A stretch of 64,000 nucleotides of DNA from Lentibacillus kapialis (GTDB lineage: Bacteria > Bacillota > Bacilli > Bacillales > Amphibacillaceae), in NCBI RefSeq assembly GCF_014646635.1, contig NZ_BMNQ01000008.1, positions 1-64,000 on the forward strand, in the 5' to 3' direction. Positions 29,903 through 43,882 of the stretch are shown piece by piece. Position 1 is the stretch's first letter. Every line of letters starts with the position of its first letter. The notes under the pieces are model-generated. The model worked only from the letters and a program-made list of their open reading frames with translations, was not told the DNA's origin and did no database searches. The position numbers and the translations under genes were made by a program.

Positions 29903-31180
29903 TTATATCCTTATAACGTGCTTACCGCCCATATAAGGACGAAGGGCCTCAGGTATCATAACCGATCCGTCTTTCTGCTGGTAATTTTCCAGAATGGCAG
30001 CCACTGTGCGCCCGACAGCAAGGCCTGAGCCGTTCAGCGTATGCACAAATTCCGGTTTGCCGTTTGCTTCTCTACGGAAACGGATGCCGGCACGTCTGGC
30101 CTGGAAGTCTTCAAAGTTGGAACACGACGAAATTTCACGGTATGTTTCCTGGCTCGGAATCCACACTTCAATATCGTATTTTTTGGCTGCTGTAAAACCT
30201 AAATCACCCGTGCACATGCTCATGACACGGTATGGTAAATTTAAACGGTGCAACACTTTTTCTGCATTACCCGTCAATGTTTCCAACGTATCATAAGAGT
30301 CCTCAGGTTTTGTGAAGTGGACCAGCTCGACCTTATTGAATTGATGCTGACGAATTAACCCGCGTGTATCACGTCCGGCTGATCCTGCTTCAGACCGGAA
30401 ATTGGCGCTGTATGCCGCATATTTCTTAGGGAGGTCTTCTGCACTCAGAATCTCATCACGATGGAAATTGGTAACGGGTACTTCAGCTGTTGGAATCAGG
30501 AAATAATCCCAGTCCTCCAGTTTGAATACATCTTCAGCGAATTTGGGCAATTGCCCGGTTCCCGTCAGGCTTCCGCGGTTAACGATCTGCGGCGGCATCA
30601 TCTCTGTATAGCCATGTTCATCCACATGCAGATCCATCATAAAGCTTATCAGCGCCCGTTCCAGACGCGTTCCAAGCCCTTTATAAAAAACGAAACGGCT
30701 TCCGATAACTTTAGCAGCCCGTTCAAAATCAAGAATGTCCAAATCGGCACCAATATCCCAATGCGGTTTTTCATCAAAATCAAATACTGGTTGATCACCC
30801 CATTTACGAACCAGTACATTATCATTTTCATTGTCACCTATCGGAACACTTTCATGAGGGATGTTCGGGATCGAGAGCATCATTAATTGTAACGCATCTT
30901 CAATTTCTTTCAGTTCTTTATCGAAATCCTTAATTTTTGCTCCGACCTCCCGCATTTCCTTGATGGCTGAATCCGCATCTTTCTGCTCCTTTTTCAGAGC
31001 GGAAATCTGTTTCGATGTCTCATTGCGCTTCGCTTTCAGTGACTCGGTCTCAGAAATTAATGCTCTGCGCCGTTCATCAAGCTCACCGAACCGTTCAAGC
31101 TCTGCTAGGTCCTCTCCGCGATGAGCCAATTTTTCCTTTACCTCCTGAAAATTATTCCGTAAAAATTTCATATCCAGCAT
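29903..31180 (-). CDS. serS: Seryl-tRNA synthetase
   Basis: A 425-residue class II synthetase charging tRNA-Ser. The N-terminal coiled-coil arm spans about residues 28-100 ([20 protein letters not shown]). Class II motifs include motif 2 ([20 protein letters not shown], about 265) and motif 3 ([19 protein letters not shown], about 380). AGGAGG precedes the ATG by 8 bases. A serine-type T-box lies upstream, with a family A repeat between its terminator and the gene. Confidence 0.96.
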   Translation of the reverse strand: MLDMKFLRNNFQEVKEKLAHRGEDLAELERFGELDERRRALISETESLKAKRNETSKQISALKKEQKDADSAIKEMREVGAKIKDFDKELKEIEDALQLMMLSIPNIPHESVPIGDNENDNVLVRKWGDQPVFDFDEKPHWDIGADLDILDFERAAKVIGSRFVFYKGLGTRLERALISFMMDLHVDEHGYTEMMPPQIVNRGSLTGTGQLPKFAEDVFKLEDWDYFLIPTAEVPVTNFHRDEILSAEDLPKKYAAYSANFRSEAGSAGRDTRGLIRQHQFNKVELVHFTKPEDSYDTLETLTGNAEKVLHRLNLPYRVMSMCTGDLGFTAAKKYDIEVWIPSQETYREISSCSNFEDFQARRAGIRFRREANGKPEFVHTLNGSGLAVGRTVAAILENYQQKDGSVMIPEALRPYMGGKHVIRI

Positions 31181-31254
31181 AGTAAATGCCTCCTTTTAAA
31201 ATACATTGCCGTTAACCAAAATTGGCACCAGATGGGCAAAAAATTTAAATTAAG

Positions 31255-31345
31255 TTAGAAAAACTCGGCATTCGCCTCGTCTTATAGCGAATGCCGAAGC
31301 TTTTCTTATAAGGTCATCCATATTTTATACTTTCTGACGTTATAA
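31255..31345 (-). repeat. Family A hairpin repeat A3, in the serS leader
   Basis: A near-perfect copy. On the minus strand it starts a few bases after the T-run of the serS T-box terminator and ends before the serS ribosome site, so it is part of the serS mRNA. Its own hairpin (GGCATTCGC/GCGAATGCC) is followed by GAGTTTTTCTAA. Confidence 0.85.
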
Positions 31346-31605
31346 ATAAAAAACTCCCGTCCCTGATAAATCAGGGACGGGAGTTTTTCCCGCGTTGCCA
31401 CCCTTATTGAAGCGCATGTTCGCTTCCGGCTCAAATACGATAACGGCGTTTAGCCGGGTATGCTTACTAAAACATTCAGCAAACCAGTTCAAGGATGGAT
31501 TCACAGGGTGCTCTTATCGGTTTTCACCCGCCACCGACTCTCTTTAGAAAGGCAATCCTGCTACTGCTTCCTATCACGACTGTTCCTAATATTAAGCTAT
31601 ATCAT
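31346..31605 (-). promoter_or_regulatory. T-box riboswitch, serine-type, upstream of serS
   Basis: On the minus strand the T-box core AAGGGTGGCAACGCGGG (31389-31405) is followed by a very strong terminator (AACTCCCGTCCCTGAT with ATCAGGGACGGGAGTT). The specifier is probably TCC at 31497-31499 in GTGAATCCATCC, matching serine. Uncharged tRNA-Ser should favour the antiterminator and serS expression. Confidence 0.9.
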
Positions 31606-31618
31606 AACGAATTTTGCA

Positions 31619-32209
31619 TTAAAATGCAAGTGTCTGTTTTGATTGTTCCACCATTTGGGCAAAATATTCAATCAAGCGATTGTCATCGGTCAATTCAGGA
31701 TGAAAGGCTGTACACAAATAATGTCCTTGTCTAGCAGCAACAGCCCTGTTCTTGTAAGCAGCCAGCACTTCCACATCAGATCCCATTTCCAGTATATACG
31801 GGGCGCGGATAAACACTGCGTTAAATGCAACCCCAACATCATTTACATCCAAATTCGCTTCAAAGCTCGCCACCTGGCGGCCGAATGCATTCCGGGCAAC
31901 CTTCATATCCATTAATCCTAAATGTGTCTGCTCTTGATTCTCAATAGCATTCGCCATTAAAATCAATCCGGCACACGTACCGAAAACTGGTTTACCTTGT
32001 TTTCCAAACTTCTGGATTGCATCAAAAAAACCATAGCTGTCAATCAACCTGCGCATTGTTGTACTTTCGCCGCCAGGCAGAATCAGACCATCAATTTGTG
32101 TCAGCTGTTCTTTACGTTTAATTTCAACGGCTGCAGCACCTGTTTCCTCAATTGATCGGATATGCTCACGCACAGCGCCCTGCAATGCCAGTACACCAAT
32201 AGTGTTCAT
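31619..32209 (-). CDS. pdxT: Pyridoxal 5'-phosphate synthase glutaminase subunit
   Basis: A 196-residue class I glutamine amidotransferase supplying ammonia to PdxS. Catalytic residues: Cys in GTCAGLILMA (about residue 79) and His-Glu in FHPELTDD (about residue 170); LPGGESTTMRRL near residue 46 is the oxyanion block. AAGGAAGG precedes the ATG. It is 15 bases after pdxS, one operon. Confidence 0.96.
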   Translation of the reverse strand: MNTIGVLALQGAVREHIRSIEETGAAAVEIKRKEQLTQIDGLILPGGESTTMRRLIDSYGFFDAIQKFGKQGKPVFGTCAGLILMANAIENQEQTHLGLMDMKVARNAFGRQVASFEANLDVNDVGVAFNAVFIRAPYILEMGSDVEVLAAYKNRAVAARQGHYLCTAFHPELTDDNRLIEYFAQMVEQSKQTLAF

Positions 32210-32224
32210 AACGATGCCTTCCTT

Positions 32225-33109
32225 CTACTCGCTGCGGTCCTGCATGCGATCATGTGCTTCCAAAGTACCCATTTCAATGCCTTTCATAGCAGTTCCAAGA
32301 TCTTTAGAAAGCTCGCCAATCAATTGGTAATCCGTATAATTTGTTGTTGCTTCAACAATAGCTCTTGCAAATTTTTCCGGATGGTTCGATTTAAAAATAC
32401 CGGATCCGACAAACACACCGTCTGCTCCAAGTTGCATCATTAATGCTGCATCAGCCGGTGTTGCTACACCGCCTGCTGCAAAATTGACGACCGGAAGACG
32501 GCCTTGCTCTTTGACTTCCATCAGCAGTTCATATGGTGCACCGATTTCTTTTGCATAGGTCATCACTTCATCTGCTGACATGGACGTTAGCTTTCTTATT
32601 TCCGATTGAACCTGACGTATATGACGTACTGCCTCAACGATATTCCCTGTACCCGGCTCACCTTTTGTCCGGAGCATGCTTGCCCCCTCACCGATACGGC
32701 GTGCTGCTTCACCAAGATTACGGCATCCACACACAAACGGCACAGTATAATCGGATTTCTTCAAGTGATATTCTTCATCTGCAGGGGTCAGTACTTCACT
32801 TTCATCGATATAATCAACACCCATTGCTTCCAGGACTCGCGTCTCCACAATGTGTCCAATACGTGCTTTTGCCATGACTGGAATGGAAACGGCGTTCATA
32901 ACCTCTTCTGTGATTTCCGGACTTGCCATCCGGGCCACACCACCGGCAGCGCGAATATCAGATGGCACCCGCTCCAATGCCATGACAGCAACTGCACCTG
33001 CCTGTTCCGCAATTTTTGCTTGTTCAGCACTGACAACATCCATGATGACGCCGCCTTTTTGCATTTCTGCCATACCGCGTTTAACGCGTTCAGTTCCTGT
33101 GTTTGCCAT
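32225..33109 (-). CDS. pdxS: Pyridoxal 5'-phosphate synthase synthase subunit
   Basis: A 294-residue TIM-barrel enzyme that condenses ribose 5-phosphate, glyceraldehyde 3-phosphate and ammonia into PLP. Motifs: [20 protein letters not shown] near residue 20, [11 protein letters not shown]-like stretch near 76 (catalytic Lys), and [20 protein letters not shown] near 200. GGAGGGG precedes the ATG at 33109. Length equals B. subtilis PdxS. It is 24 bases after dacA with no terminator between, so the three genes may share a transcript. Confidence 0.96.
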   Translation of the reverse strand: MANTGTERVKRGMAEMQKGGVIMDVVSAEQAKIAEQAGAVAVMALERVPSDIRAAGGVARMASPEITEEVMNAVSIPVMAKARIGHIVETRVLEAMGVDYIDESEVLTPADEEYHLKKSDYTVPFVCGCRNLGEAARRIGEGASMLRTKGEPGTGNIVEAVRHIRQVQSEIRKLTSMSADEVMTYAKEIGAPYELLMEVKEQGRLPVVNFAAGGVATPADAALMMQLGADGVFVGSGIFKSNHPEKFARAIVEATTNYTDYQLIGELSKDLGTAMKGIEMGTLEAHDRMQDRSE

Positions 33110-33133
33110 ATGATTCCCCTCCATTTATTTAAA

Positions 33134-34474
33134 CTAGTTAAACCAGCCTTTCACCGTATCAACAACCGTATTGAAAATATTGCCAAAGAATCCACCAATG
33201 GCACCAAGTGTCAGCATAAACCAATTATCTTTTTCAACACCTTTTTGTGCCACCAGATCGATTGATTGTTTGTCAGCATTCGGGAAAATGTAGCCATAAT
33301 CATTTTTGCCATTATAGACAACTTGGGCTGTACCGACTTGTTCGCCTTTTTCAATTGGCGCTGCCAGCTTGCCATCTTTATTCAGTTTGTCTTTATCCAG
33401 TTTATATTTAATGCTGTAATTTTCGGACTGTTCGCCAATTACAGGTGCTTTAAATGCTTGGCTAGTAGCGACTTGTACACTATCTTCTTTACCTTTTGAA
33501 ACGGGGATGTCTGACTTACCTTCCAGTTGATACCCTGCTGGGAAAATTTCCTGGTTTTCAAATTTCTTAAAGCCATAATCCAGTAATTTTGCCGTTTCCT
33601 TAAAACGGGCTCCCTTGCTGTCTGTTTTCATGACAACAGATATATATCGTTTATTATCTTTTTTAGCAGTTCCTGTAAAGCAATAACCTGCCATGTCAGT
33701 GAAGCCGGTCTTCAATCCGTCTATGCCTTCATAATAGAATTGTTCTAAGTTAACAGAGTCATGCTCCAACATCCAGTTTAAGTTTTCCACTGTATAGCCT
33801 TCAAACTCAGTCTTCGTCTGGCTGGTTACTTCCAATGCCTGCGGGTAGTCATTCACCAGGTTGTAGGCCAGTAATGCTGCAGACCTGGCTGATAATCGGT
33901 TATTTCCGTTCGAATCTGTCCCTTCAGGCGCATTCTCACCGAGTGAACTATTGGCTAGTCCAGTTGAGTTAACAAATTCATACTCAGGCAGCCCCATTTC
34001 TTTTGCCTTGTCGTTCATCATCTTGACAAAGTCACCTTCAGAACCTGCAATAAGTTCTGCCAGTGCAATGGTCGTACCATTATCCGAAAAGACAGCCATG
34101 GCATTATATAATTCTTCGACTGTATATTTCTTATCCTGTCTCAGACCGATACCTGAGAAAGTAGCATTTGCTGATATGCTATAGGCATAGTCGCTGATCT
34201 TTGTTTTCGTGTCCCAGCTGATGTCGTCTTTCTCAATCGCTTCCTGAACCAGATATTCAGTCATCATCTTAGTCATACTTGCTGGAGGCAGTGCCATATC
34301 GGGATTTTTGGCATAAATCACCTTACCGGTTTCAGCATCAACTAATATAGCTGATTTTGCATTAATATCTGGCGTTTCTGCTGATTGCACAGAAAACGGT
34401 TGTACCGTTACTGTTGTCAGCAACACCAGTACCGCAAGAAATAAAGATACACTTTTCTTCATGTTGTATTTCAC
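33134..34474 (-). CDS. dacA: D-alanyl-D-alanine carboxypeptidase (PBP5, DacA)
   Basis: A 446-residue exported penicillin-binding protein trimming the terminal D-Ala of peptidoglycan stem peptides. A signal peptide covers about residues 1-30 (KKSVSLFLAVLVLLTTVTV, cleavage near SVQSAE). Catalytic motifs: SMTK (PASMTKMM), SDN (VFSDNGTT) and KTG (GLKTGFTDMAGYC). The C-terminal amphipathic end (GGFFGNIFNTVVDTVKGWF) tethers it to the membrane. I prefer the GTG at 34474 with GGGGG upstream; an ATG four codons later (MKKSVS) is the alternative. Confidence 0.93.
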   Translation of the reverse strand: MKYNMKKSVSLFLAVLVLLTTVTVQPFSVQSAETPDINAKSAILVDAETGKVIYAKNPDMALPPASMTKMMTEYLVQEAIEKDDISWDTKTKISDYAYSISANATFSGIGLRQDKKYTVEELYNAMAVFSDNGTTIALAELIAGSEGDFVKMMNDKAKEMGLPEYEFVNSTGLANSSLGENAPEGTDSNGNNRLSARSAALLAYNLVNDYPQALEVTSQTKTEFEGYTVENLNWMLEHDSVNLEQFYYEGIDGLKTGFTDMAGYCFTGTAKKDNKRYISVVMKTDSKGARFKETAKLLDYGFKKFENQEIFPAGYQLEGKSDIPVSKGKEDSVQVATSQAFKAPVIGEQSENYSIKYKLDKDKLNKDGKLAAPIEKGEQVGTAQVVYNGKNDYGYIFPNADKQSIDLVAQKGVEKDNWFMLTLGAIGGFFGNIFNTVVDTVKGWFN

Positions 34475-34551
34475 TTTCTCTACCCCCGCCATATAATGAA
34501 ATGAATGGTTTATGTTCGTTTAATTACCACACCAAAATATTTTATCATAAA

Positions 34552-34588
34552 AAACAGAAAAAAAATAGATAGGGTATAGCCCTATCCA
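34552..34588 (-). terminator. Intrinsic terminator of guaB
   Basis: On the minus strand GATAGGGC pairs with the facing GCCCTATC-type arm (34568-34586) around a 3-base turn and is followed by TATTTTTTTT. Confidence 0.85.
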
Positions 34589-34643
34589 TCAAAAATTTAA
34601 CGGGTTATATTTATTGCGGCTACAGCTGTATAACCTGTTTTAT

Positions 34644-36113
<1,470 letters not shown>

Positions 36114-36307
36114 TTATCCTCCTATCTTTAGTGGTGTTAACAACATGATTAATTATATTGCAAATTGGTGAAACTAACGCATATACACCAATGGAATTCT
36201 ATTGTTTTATAGAATACGCCAACCAGCACGCTTTTTCAACACAATAAGCAATATGTAATAAAAGAAATTCTATTCGGAAAATTTACACACGCGAGGGAGC
36301 GCAGTTT

Positions 36308-37264
36308 ATGACAAAACATCATTTGAACGGCTTTTTTACCTATCTGCAGTCACAGCAAACAGCCCGCATGTATTTACAGAACTGTTATCACCGGTTGCAT
36401 GGTGTTGATGCCATGGTAAAAAGTTTTGAGAACTGCAATAAATTCATGCACTATTTGAATCATGGTCTCAAGTTTTATGAAAATGGCAAACAAATGGAAA
36501 CCCTTTTGCAGCCCATGCTGTTTTTTTATGGCATGGTCCATTTACTGAAAGCAGCACTTTTAACAACAAGACCGGACTACCCTGAATCAACAGCAATATT
36601 GGCTCATGGTGTATCAAGCCGAAAACGCAAAAAGCGAAATTATGCATTCATGGATGATGAGGTCAAAATCCAACATAATGGATTGTTTCCTTATTTCTCT
36701 GAACACTTATTCTCGACCAATAAGACCCCAATTGAAAAAATAAAAATGGAGCAGCTATTTTCGTTAATTCCTGAAATGTCCCCAATATTTAATTTTCATC
36801 AGACGGAAAAAATGATTACCATCGGAAATGTTGAAACCACCCGTTTACAATTTTCGACTGTTTTATTAGACAACTACCATTTGACGGCAAATGCTTTCAT
36901 TAAACGTCTCAGCCCTCATTTACCATCAATTCGTCATACGGAAACAAAAAACAGCACTCTTCATGTTGATTTATCAGCCCCATTCGAGCCGGCATATACA
37001 AGTCCTTTTTTCACGAGTATGCATAACAAGGGGATTTATTTTCCGGTATATCGCGATCTTTTTTTGCCGATTTCCGACATGATGACTCACTATTTACTTC
37101 TTTATAATTTGAGCATGTTATGTCGCTATGAATCCGAGTGGTGGGGGGATTTGCTCGCCTCGAAGCCCGATGCGGACTATCCATTCATTAAACATTTCCT
37201 GACAATCACTGCTGAAAAAATGCCGCAAGCATTGGAGGAATATTTATTATGTCTGAATGATTGA
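36308..37264 (+). CDS. yaaC: YaaC-family protein, function unknown
   Basis: A 318-residue protein matching the YaaC family in length, place and sequence blocks (MLFFYGMVHLLKAALLTTRP near residue 70 and HGVSSRKRKKRNYAFMDDEV near residue 100). No catalytic motif is recognised. It lies between gyrA and guaB on the plus strand, opposite to its neighbours, as in B. subtilis. GAGGGAG precedes the ATG. Confidence 0.9.
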   Translation: MTKHHLNGFFTYLQSQQTARMYLQNCYHRLHGVDAMVKSFENCNKFMHYLNHGLKFYENGKQMETLLQPMLFFYGMVHLLKAALLTTRPDYPESTAILAHGVSSRKRKKRNYAFMDDEVKIQHNGLFPYFSEHLFSTNKTPIEKIKMEQLFSLIPEMSPIFNFHQTEKMITIGNVETTRLQFSTVLLDNYHLTANAFIKRLSPHLPSIRHTETKNSTLHVDLSAPFEPAYTSPFFTSMHNKGIYFPVYRDLFLPISDMMTHYLLLYNLSMLCRYESEWWGDLLASKPDADYPFIKHFLTITAEKMPQALEEYLLCLND

Positions 37265-37330
37265 CACACCCTTTAAGCACTAACCCTCAAGTGAGGCTAA
37301 ACTCAGTCGCTCTATACTTTTCTGATCTTT

Positions 37331-37382
37331 TCAAAAAAAGTAACCCAGAACGAATCGAAGCCTAATCCGTTGTGGGTCACTT
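37331..37382 (-). terminator. Intrinsic terminator of gyrA
   Basis: On the minus strand AAGTGACCCA (37373-37382) pairs with TGGGTTACTT (37338-37347), followed by seven T residues. The loop is long (25 bases) and could hold a small inner helix. Confidence 0.78.
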
Positions 37383-37400
37383 GTTGAATGATTTAACATG

Positions 37401-39911
37401 TTATAATTCTTCATTTTTCTGATCATCCGCTAATCCTGAATTGGTTTCAGTTTGATCGGATTCTTCAGGTTCTGGCTCCGGTTCTTCTTTATCTATCTTT
37501 GTAACCGTTGCAACCTCTTCATCTTCCTGTAAGCGGATCAGTTTGACACCTTGGGCATTCCGTCCGGTCTGGGAAATGCCTTCAACCGAAATGCGGATGA
37601 GCACGCCGGCTGCCGTGATGAGCATAAGGTCTTCTTCACCTGTAACAGCTTTAACCGCCACAACATGATTGTCATCCGATAGTTTACAAGTGAAAATACC
37701 TTTTCCACCACGATTTGTTTTACGATATTGATCCTCAGGGGTCCTTTTCCCGATACCTTTATTGGTGACATGGAGTATCTGTAAGTCTTCATCCAGTATC
37801 TCCATAGATACTACTTCATCATCATCCCGCAGTGAAATACCACGTACACCTGCTGCATTTCTGCCCATTGAGCGAACCTGCTCCTCTGAAAAACGGATAA
37901 GATAACCATTTTGGGTACCCATCATTACATCTTTTGTACCGTCAGTAAGCCTGACCGAAATCAACTCATCTTCTTTCCGCAATCCAACTGCAATTAATCC
38001 GCCTTTTCGTATATTGGCAAATTGTGACAATTGAGTACGTTTAGATAACCCGTATCTTGTAGTGAAGAACAGGTAATAATCCTCACTGTATTCAGATACT
38101 GAAATAGCCGTATTAATCCATTCATCTTTTTCGATCTGCAGCAGATTGATAATCGGTATGCCTTTGGCAGTCCGACTGAACTCAGGTACTTCATATCCTT
38201 TGGCACGGTATACCTTCCCTTTATTCGTAAAGAAAAGGATAGTGTCATGAGTGGACGTGGATACCAGGTGTTCAACAAAGTCATCATCGTTTGTTCCCAT
38301 GCCCTGGATACCACGGCCACCGCGCTTTTGTGTCCGGTATGTCGATGCAGGCAGGCGCTTGACATAGCCTTGGTGGGTAAGCGTAATGACTACATTTTCC
38401 TCTGGGATCAGATCTTCATCTTCTATAAAATCTGCTCCGCCGGAAACAATCACCGTCCGTCGCTGATCATTATATTTTTCTTTTATTTCTCTTAGTTCTT
38501 CACGGATAATATCCAATACTTTTTCTTCATCAGCCAAAATAGCTTTCAGTTCATCAATCTGTTTGAGAAGGTCGTTGTATTCATTGACAATTTTTTCGCG
38601 TTCCAGACCTGTCAGACGCTGCAGCCGCATATCCAGAATGGCCTGTGCCTGTTTCTCACTCAGACCGTAATTCTCCATTAGTCCGTCCCGGGCGATATCA
38701 GTTGTTTTTGAGTTACGGATAAGCGAAATAACCTCATCCAAGTGGTCCAATGCTACGCGCAGACCTTCCAGAATGTGCGCACGTGCTTCGGCCTTCCGCA
38801 ATTCAAAAGCAGTGCGGCGTTTAACAATATCTTTCTGGTGTTCCAGGTAATGTTCGAGACATTGTTTAATGGTCAGCACTTCCGGACGCCCATCAACCAA
38901 TGCCAACGTATTGATACCGAATGTCGTTTGAAGAGCTGTGTGTTTATATAAATTGTTTAAGACAATGTTTGGATTCGCATCACGACGCAGTTCAATGACG
39001 ACACGTAAACCATTCCGGTCCGATTCATCGCGCAAATCAGTGATACCATCAATCCGTTTATCACGCACAAGGTCTGCGATTTTTTCAACTAATCTTGCTT
39101 TATTCACTTGGTAGGGTAATTCAGTCGCAATAATAGTTGACTTGCCACTTGGCTGTTCTTCAATATGAACCTTAGCCCGAATCGTCACAGAACCTTTTCC
39201 GGTTTCATATGCTTTGCGGATACCACTTCTGCCAAGTATTTCACCTGCTGTCGGAAAGTCAGGACCATAAATATAGTTATCCATTAAGTCATTAATCGTA
39301 ATGTCAGGATCTCTGCTGATTGCCAACACCGCATCGATTGTTTCACCAAGATTGTGAGGCGGTATGTTAGTTGCCATACCCACTGCAATACCGGCTCCAC
39401 CATTAACCAGCAAGTTCGGAAAGCGGGCAGGAAAAACTACCGGCTCTCGTTCTGTTCCATCATAATTATCCGCAAAATCAATCGTATCTTTCGTGATATC
39501 ACGCAATAGTTCCATGGAAATTTTTGACATACGTGCTTCTGTATAACGCATAGCTGCTGCTGAATCACCGTCTACAGACCCAAAATTGCCGTGACCGTCT
39601 ACAAGCATATAGCGATAGCTGAAATCCTGTGCCATACGTACCATCGACTCATAGACAGCAGAATCACCATGCGGATGATATTTACCGATGACTTCACCGA
39701 CAATACGTGCAGATTTTTTATATGCTTTATCTGCATGCATTCCAAGATCATTCATGGCATACAGTATTCTGCGGTGGACGGGTTTCATGCCATCTCGCAC
39801 ATCCGGCAATGCCCGTGATACGATAACACTCATTGCATAGTCAAGGAAAGATGTGCGCATTTCCTGATTAAGATTAATTTCCTGAACACTGGGACGTTGT
39901 TCATCCGCCAT
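37401..39911 (-). CDS. gyrA: DNA gyrase subunit A
   Basis: An 836-residue topoisomerase II subunit. The active-site Tyr is in [15 protein letters not shown] (about residue 122). The quinolone region [20 protein letters not shown] has the susceptible-type Ser. The GyrA box [11 protein letters not shown] is near residue 535, and six beta-pinwheel blades form the C-terminal domain with an acidic tail ([14 protein letters not shown]). The ATG at 39911 has GGAGG 7-8 bases upstream. In B. subtilis an rRNA operon follows gyrA; here yaaC follows after a short gap. Confidence 0.97.
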   Translation of the reverse strand: MADEQRPSVQEINLNQEMRTSFLDYAMSVIVSRALPDVRDGMKPVHRRILYAMNDLGMHADKAYKKSARIVGEVIGKYHPHGDSAVYESMVRMAQDFSYRYMLVDGHGNFGSVDGDSAAAMRYTEARMSKISMELLRDITKDTIDFADNYDGTEREPVVFPARFPNLLVNGGAGIAVGMATNIPPHNLGETIDAVLAISRDPDITINDLMDNYIYGPDFPTAGEILGRSGIRKAYETGKGSVTIRAKVHIEEQPSGKSTIIATELPYQVNKARLVEKIADLVRDKRIDGITDLRDESDRNGLRVVIELRRDANPNIVLNNLYKHTALQTTFGINTLALVDGRPEVLTIKQCLEHYLEHQKDIVKRRTAFELRKAEARAHILEGLRVALDHLDEVISLIRNSKTTDIARDGLMENYGLSEKQAQAILDMRLQRLTGLEREKIVNEYNDLLKQIDELKAILADEEKVLDIIREELREIKEKYNDQRRTVIVSGGADFIEDEDLIPEENVVITLTHQGYVKRLPASTYRTQKRGGRGIQGMGTNDDDFVEHLVSTSTHDTILFFTNKGKVYRAKGYEVPEFSRTAKGIPIINLLQIEKDEWINTAISVSEYSEDYYLFFTTRYGLSKRTQLSQFANIRKGGLIAVGLRKEDELISVRLTDGTKDVMMGTQNGYLIRFSEEQVRSMGRNAAGVRGISLRDDDEVVSMEILDEDLQILHVTNKGIGKRTPEDQYRKTNRGGKGIFTCKLSDDNHVVAVKAVTGEEDLMLITAAGVLIRISVEGISQTGRNAQGVKLIRLQEDEEVATVTKIDKEEPEPEPEESDQTETNSGLADDQKNEEL

Positions 39912-39970
39912 TAACAAAACCTCCAAATCTTCCTGCCTGCTTCCAATCTATTTCATATCAGAACGTTTCA

Positions 39971-42030
<2,060 letters not shown>

Positions 42031-42051
42031 GTCTGAATAGACCTTCATGAT

Positions 42052-42330
42052 TTACTCTATTTCATCTGAAAAGTCATCCAATTTGCTGATTGTCGAAATC
42101 ATACTGGCTCGCTTTTTCAGTGTTGAGACGGATAAGGAACTGTAATAAATGTTCTCTTTCGTAACAACAACTGACTTTATTTCGTCAGTTGGACCAATTA
42201 GTGTATGCTGCTTTACGGCATTTTCCATCATTTTAGCCATTATTCCCGAAGATGTTACAACACTGTGATCGATAATGGAAATGACGTCTTTTGACTGGAT
42301 TACATTATCATTGCCAATATGGATAAACAT
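42052..42330 (-). CDS. remB: Extracellular matrix regulator RemB (YaaB), DUF370
   Basis: A 92-residue protein of the RemA/RemB family. Start MFIHIGNDNVIQSKDVISII; the block SSGIMAKMMENAVKQ matches family sequence. In B. subtilis RemB contributes to activation of biofilm matrix genes. The ATG at 42330 has GGAGG 6 bases upstream, preferred over the upstream in-frame ATG. It lies between recF and gyrB, the conserved place. Confidence 0.93.
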   Translation of the reverse strand: MFIHIGNDNVIQSKDVISIIDHSVVTSSGIMAKMMENAVKQHTLIGPTDEIKSVVVTKENIYYSSLSVSTLKKRASMISTISKLDDFSDEIE

Positions 42331-42345
42331 CGAATTCCTCCACAA

Positions 42346-43458
42346 TCATGTCTCAATCATACCATTTTCTACTCGGTACAGTTGCGCTTCCTGCAATGTT
42401 TCATGATTGATGCCATTAACGTTCGTTGTCGATACAAACGTTTGAACTTTGCCTTTAATTGTATTTAGCAAGTGAGATTGTCTCTGATCATCCAATTCAC
42501 TTAATACATCATCCAGAAGTAAAACAGGATATTCGCCTACTTCATTGCAGATAAGTTCAATTTCCGCTAGTTTCACCGATAGCGCTGCTGTTCGCTGCTG
42601 CCCCTGGGATCCATAAGTCTGAACATCTTTATCATTGACATAAAAAACGATATCGTCCCGGTGCGGTCCGATTAACGTTGTACCACGTTCTATCTCTTTA
42701 TTCTTTAATTCATGGAATTTATTGGTATATATATTTTCTATCGTTTCCTTATCTGCCGATTTTGATACTTCAACTGTAGGAATATAGCTGATTTCAAGCC
42801 TCTCTGTACCATGACTGATCGAATGATGAACCGGGCTGGTCCATTTCCGGAGCAAATCAAGAAAAATAAATCGGCGTTCCAACAAGATGACTGCATGCTG
42901 AATCAATTGATCTGTCAATATATCCAGCATTGTTTTATCCTGTACCTCCCGACGCTGTAGCTGTTTCAGCAAGTGATTCCGCTGCTTTAAAATCTTCTGG
43001 TACTGTCCAAGATGATAAATATATGTGGGCTGAATTTGCCCAAGTTCCATGTCGATAAATCGTCTTCTTGTCTGTGGTGATCCTTTTACAAGTGATAAAT
43101 GCTCAGGGGCAAACATGACGACGTTAAATGCACCGATATAATCGCTTAATTTCCGTTGCTCAATATGATTTAATTTTGCTTTTTTCCCTTTTGCCGACAA
43201 AATGATTTCAAGGGGGATTGTCTGGTTCCGCTTTGTGATCCTGCCTTCTATTTTAGCATACTCCTGCTCCCATTTAATCAGTTCCTTTTCCCTTGGTGTG
43301 CGATGTGACTTTGAAAATGCAAGTACATATATGGCTTCCATCACATTGGTCTTTCCCTGGGCATTTTCACCAATAATCACATTTATCTTGTCGTTGAAGG
43401 AAATATCCACTTTTTCGTAATTACGGTAGTTTTTTAGTTGCAATTGTTCAATGTTCAT
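42346..43458 (-). CDS. recF: DNA repair protein RecF
   Basis: A 370-residue SMC-like ATPase that helps RecOR load RecA at gaps. Walker A is [20 protein letters not shown] (residues 28-47), the ABC signature is [19 protein letters not shown] (about 290) and Walker B is [12 protein letters not shown] (about 322). It sits between yaaA and remB, 15 bases from each, in the dnaN-distal part of the initiation cluster. Confidence 0.96.
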   Translation of the reverse strand: MNIEQLQLKNYRNYEKVDISFNDKINVIIGENAQGKTNVMEAIYVLAFSKSHRTPREKELIKWEQEYAKIEGRITKRNQTIPLEIILSAKGKKAKLNHIEQRKLSDYIGAFNVVMFAPEHLSLVKGSPQTRRRFIDMELGQIQPTYIYHLGQYQKILKQRNHLLKQLQRREVQDKTMLDILTDQLIQHAVILLERRFIFLDLLRKWTSPVHHSISHGTERLEISYIPTVEVSKSADKETIENIYTNKFHELKNKEIERGTTLIGPHRDDIVFYVNDKDVQTYGSQGQQRTAALSVKLAEIELICNEVGEYPVLLLDDVLSELDDQRQSHLLNTIKGKVQTFVSTTNVNGINHETLQEAQLYRVENGMIET

Positions 43459-43473
43459 GCGAATTTCCCTTGA

Positions 43474-43698
43474 TTAATCCCGTGTGACAACATAAGTCCC
43501 TATATCTTCCATTTTGATCACATCGCCCGGGTAAAGTTTCCTTCCCCTTCGATGCTCGGGTTCACTGTTCACCAGCACTCCCCGATCTTGCAAAAAGGCT
43601 TTTACCATACCACCGGAATCCAGTACATTCAACAATTTGATGAATTGACCAAGCAGGATATAATCCGTCTCAATGTGTATCTTTTCAGGTTCATGCAT
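43474..43698 (-). CDS. yaaA: S4-domain RNA-binding protein YaaA (RlbA)
   Basis: A 74-residue S4-like RNA-binding protein. The S4 core is FIKLLNVLDSGGMVKAFLQD then GVLVNSEPEHRRGRKLYPGD. In B. subtilis it has been linked to ribosome large-subunit assembly. I start at ATG 43698 (MHEPEKIHIETDY) because the upstream in-frame GTG has no ribosome site. It is 15 bases before recF and 184 bases after dnaN. Confidence 0.92.
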   Translation of the reverse strand: MHEPEKIHIETDYILLGQFIKLLNVLDSGGMVKAFLQDRGVLVNSEPEHRRGRKLYPGDVIKMEDIGTYVVTRD

Positions 43699-43882
43699 GC
43701 TGATCACCAGACTTTACAGTTATTGATTGACGTTTGTTGTACTTCTTATCTATTTTACTAAAGATTTGATGCTATGGAAAGGAAAGATACCTTAATTATT
43801 ATAAAATCAGCGGAAAATACAGATATCCGGGGAATGGAAGAAGAAGGAAATCGGCGAATAAGCCGATTCCTCATTATCCTAT

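Noticed and set aside
37994-38365. A 123-codon frame inside gyrA and similar long frames inside gyrB, guaB and metS
   Set aside because: They lie in alternate frames of strongly conserved genes and lack start signals.
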